Source: Candidatus Nanohaloarchaea archaeon
GTDB lineage: Archaea > EX4484-52 > GLR71
Reading direction: 5' to 3'
DNA: 21,734 bases
Assembly (NCBI GenBank): GCA_030636615.1
Contig: DAOVWP010000003.1
Span: 1-21,734 of the forward strand
Shown here: piece by piece, positions 20,987 to 21,734 of the stretch
How positions within the stretch are numbered: the stretch's first letter is position 1
Layout of the letters: each line of letters begins with the position of its first letter
Notes under the pieces: model-generated
Seen by the model: the letters and a program-made list of their open reading frames with translations, nothing else
Told to the model about the DNA's origin: nothing
Databases searched by the model: none
Position numbers and translations under genes: made by a program

Positions 20987-21734
20987 ATGGTAACATTAAA
21001 GGGTTCTAAACTTCGCGAGATTTCAAGGGTGCTTGATAGTAATATATCTCAGAATATGAAATCCTACGGAGCAATTGTTGCGGCTACTTCTTCGCATATG
21101 GATGGCAAAAATAATGATGTGTATGGTTATTGCTGGCCTCGCGACGGAGCAATAGTCTCTTTGCATCAGGTTGATAAAGGTAATGTGAAATTTGCAAAGA
21201 AATTTGCAGATTATATATTGCAGGCACTTAGAGATGACGGGACTTTTCCGCAAAGGGTCTATCCAGATCCTGATGCTACTAAGGCGCCAGAATGGACTGA
21301 TCGCTCAGAGTATAAGGAAGATATGCAGATTGATCAGGCAGCTATGGTGCTTAAGCTTTTGTGCAGGTTGTCGTATGAGGATAATGATTACTGCAAATAT
21401 AAGAAAGAGATCCGTAGGATAACGGATTCATTTTTTCGGTATAAGTGTAATCGTTCTGTTGATTTGTGGGAAGAGAGCGAAGGTCATCATTTTTATACTA
21501 CTAGTTCTGTATTGTCGGCATTATATGATTCACTTCATTTTGAGCTGGAGCAGGGGATTGGCGGAGGATGTGATAAGAGGAGGATCTCTTCGGAAATCGG
21601 AAAGCTCAGGTCATCGCTTGAGTTGTTCAGGATCAAGGATTTGTCTGGTGATATCGTGAGAGCTACTATTAACAGGTCGCCAATAACTAAACATGAGAGG
21701 GGATACAAAATAAATCCGCTGGATTCAAGTATTA
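20987..21734 (+). CDS. Glycoside hydrolase family 15 (glucoamylase-like), 3' end cut by window edge
   Basis: The frame stays open from the ATG at 20987 to the window end, giving 249 residues of an (alpha/alpha)6-barrel GH15 enzyme. The substrate-site phrase GYCWPRDGA (47-55) matches the family's W-x-R-D core. DGTFPQRVYPD (about 86-96) and the helix around DQAAMVLKLL follow. DLWEESEGHHFYT (159-171) contains the usual general-acid glutamate (E162 or E163). The second catalytic Glu would lie beyond the window. Family members hydrolyse alpha-1,4-glucans or trehalose; which one cannot be decided here. The barrel starts within the first ~25 residues, so the N-terminal beta-sandwich domain of many prokaryotic GH15 enzymes is absent. 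No signal peptide is visible, implying a cytoplasmic enzyme. Confidence 0.9.
   Translation, partial: MVTLKGSKLREISRVLDSNISQNMKSYGAIVAATSSHMDGKNNDVYGYCWPRDGAIVSLHQVDKGNVKFAKKFADYILQALRDDGTFPQRVYPDPDATKAPEWTDRSEYKEDMQIDQAAMVLKLLCRLSYEDNDYCKYKKEIRRITDSFFRYKCNRSVDLWEESEGHHFYTTSSVLSALYDSLHFELEQGIGGGCDKRRISSEIGKLRSSLELFRIKDLSGDIVRATINRSPITKHERGYKINPLDSSI

Noticed and set aside
21192..21659. Two short plus-strand frames near the right edge
   Set aside because: They are out of frame with the GH15 gene, whose catalytic motifs lie in the frame starting at 20987.
1..21734. CRISPR arrays, insertion sequences, prophage or attachment sites
   Set aside because: No regularly spaced repeats, transposase or integrase motifs, or tRNA-derived direct repeats were seen on either strand.

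Overview
The window reads as a piece of an archaeal chromosome, most likely from a DPANN-type lineage (Woesearchaeota/Pacearchaeota-like); the exact lineage is an inference. The evidence is a gene for the archaeo-eukaryotic ribosome-rescue factor Pelota, TATA boxes placed 26-29 bases before start codons with no ribosome binding site between (leaderless mRNAs), GGTGA-type Shine-Dalgarno sites inside operons, AT-rich intergenic DNA, and many small membrane or secreted proteins without well-known names. I see no insertion sequence, phage gene, CRISPR array or rRNA.

Left part (1-2980): a CheY-like response regulator cut by the window edge (minus strand); divergent from it a two-gene nucleotidyltransferase/HEPN module resembling MntA-HepT toxin-antitoxin pairs but fused to a winged helix and with an altered HEPN motif; a minus-strand pair made of a 7-TM membrane protein and a small winged-helix regulator; and a small secreted protein with a hairpin/T-tract terminator.

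Centre-left (3085-8740): a three-gene MacB-type ABC exporter operon in which an anchored COG1361-like beta-sandwich protein lies between ATPase and permease; a small soluble protein; a short DedA/YqaA-like membrane protein; a 359-base gene-free stretch; an orphan membrane protein; and a PRC-barrel protein. A 30-base promoter element occurs twice (6509-6538 and 7583-7612) with three mismatches, and a 13-base part of it a third time.

Centre (8901-15748): tRNA-Ser(GCT), pelA, then a four-gene plus-strand envelope cluster. Its first product has three beta modules in tandem at ~100-residue spacing. The other three (a zinc-ribbon/one-TM/large-ectodomain protein and two lipoproteins) appear to be diverged paralogues with the same two-domain plan. 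This cluster is the best candidate here for an undescribed surface system.

Right part (15770-21734): seryl-tRNA synthetase behind the membrane protease SppA (minus strand), a Vps4-like AAA ATPase with an unrecognised N-terminal half (minus), an AI-2E-family transporter (plus) and the start of a GH15 glucoamylase-like gene running off the end.
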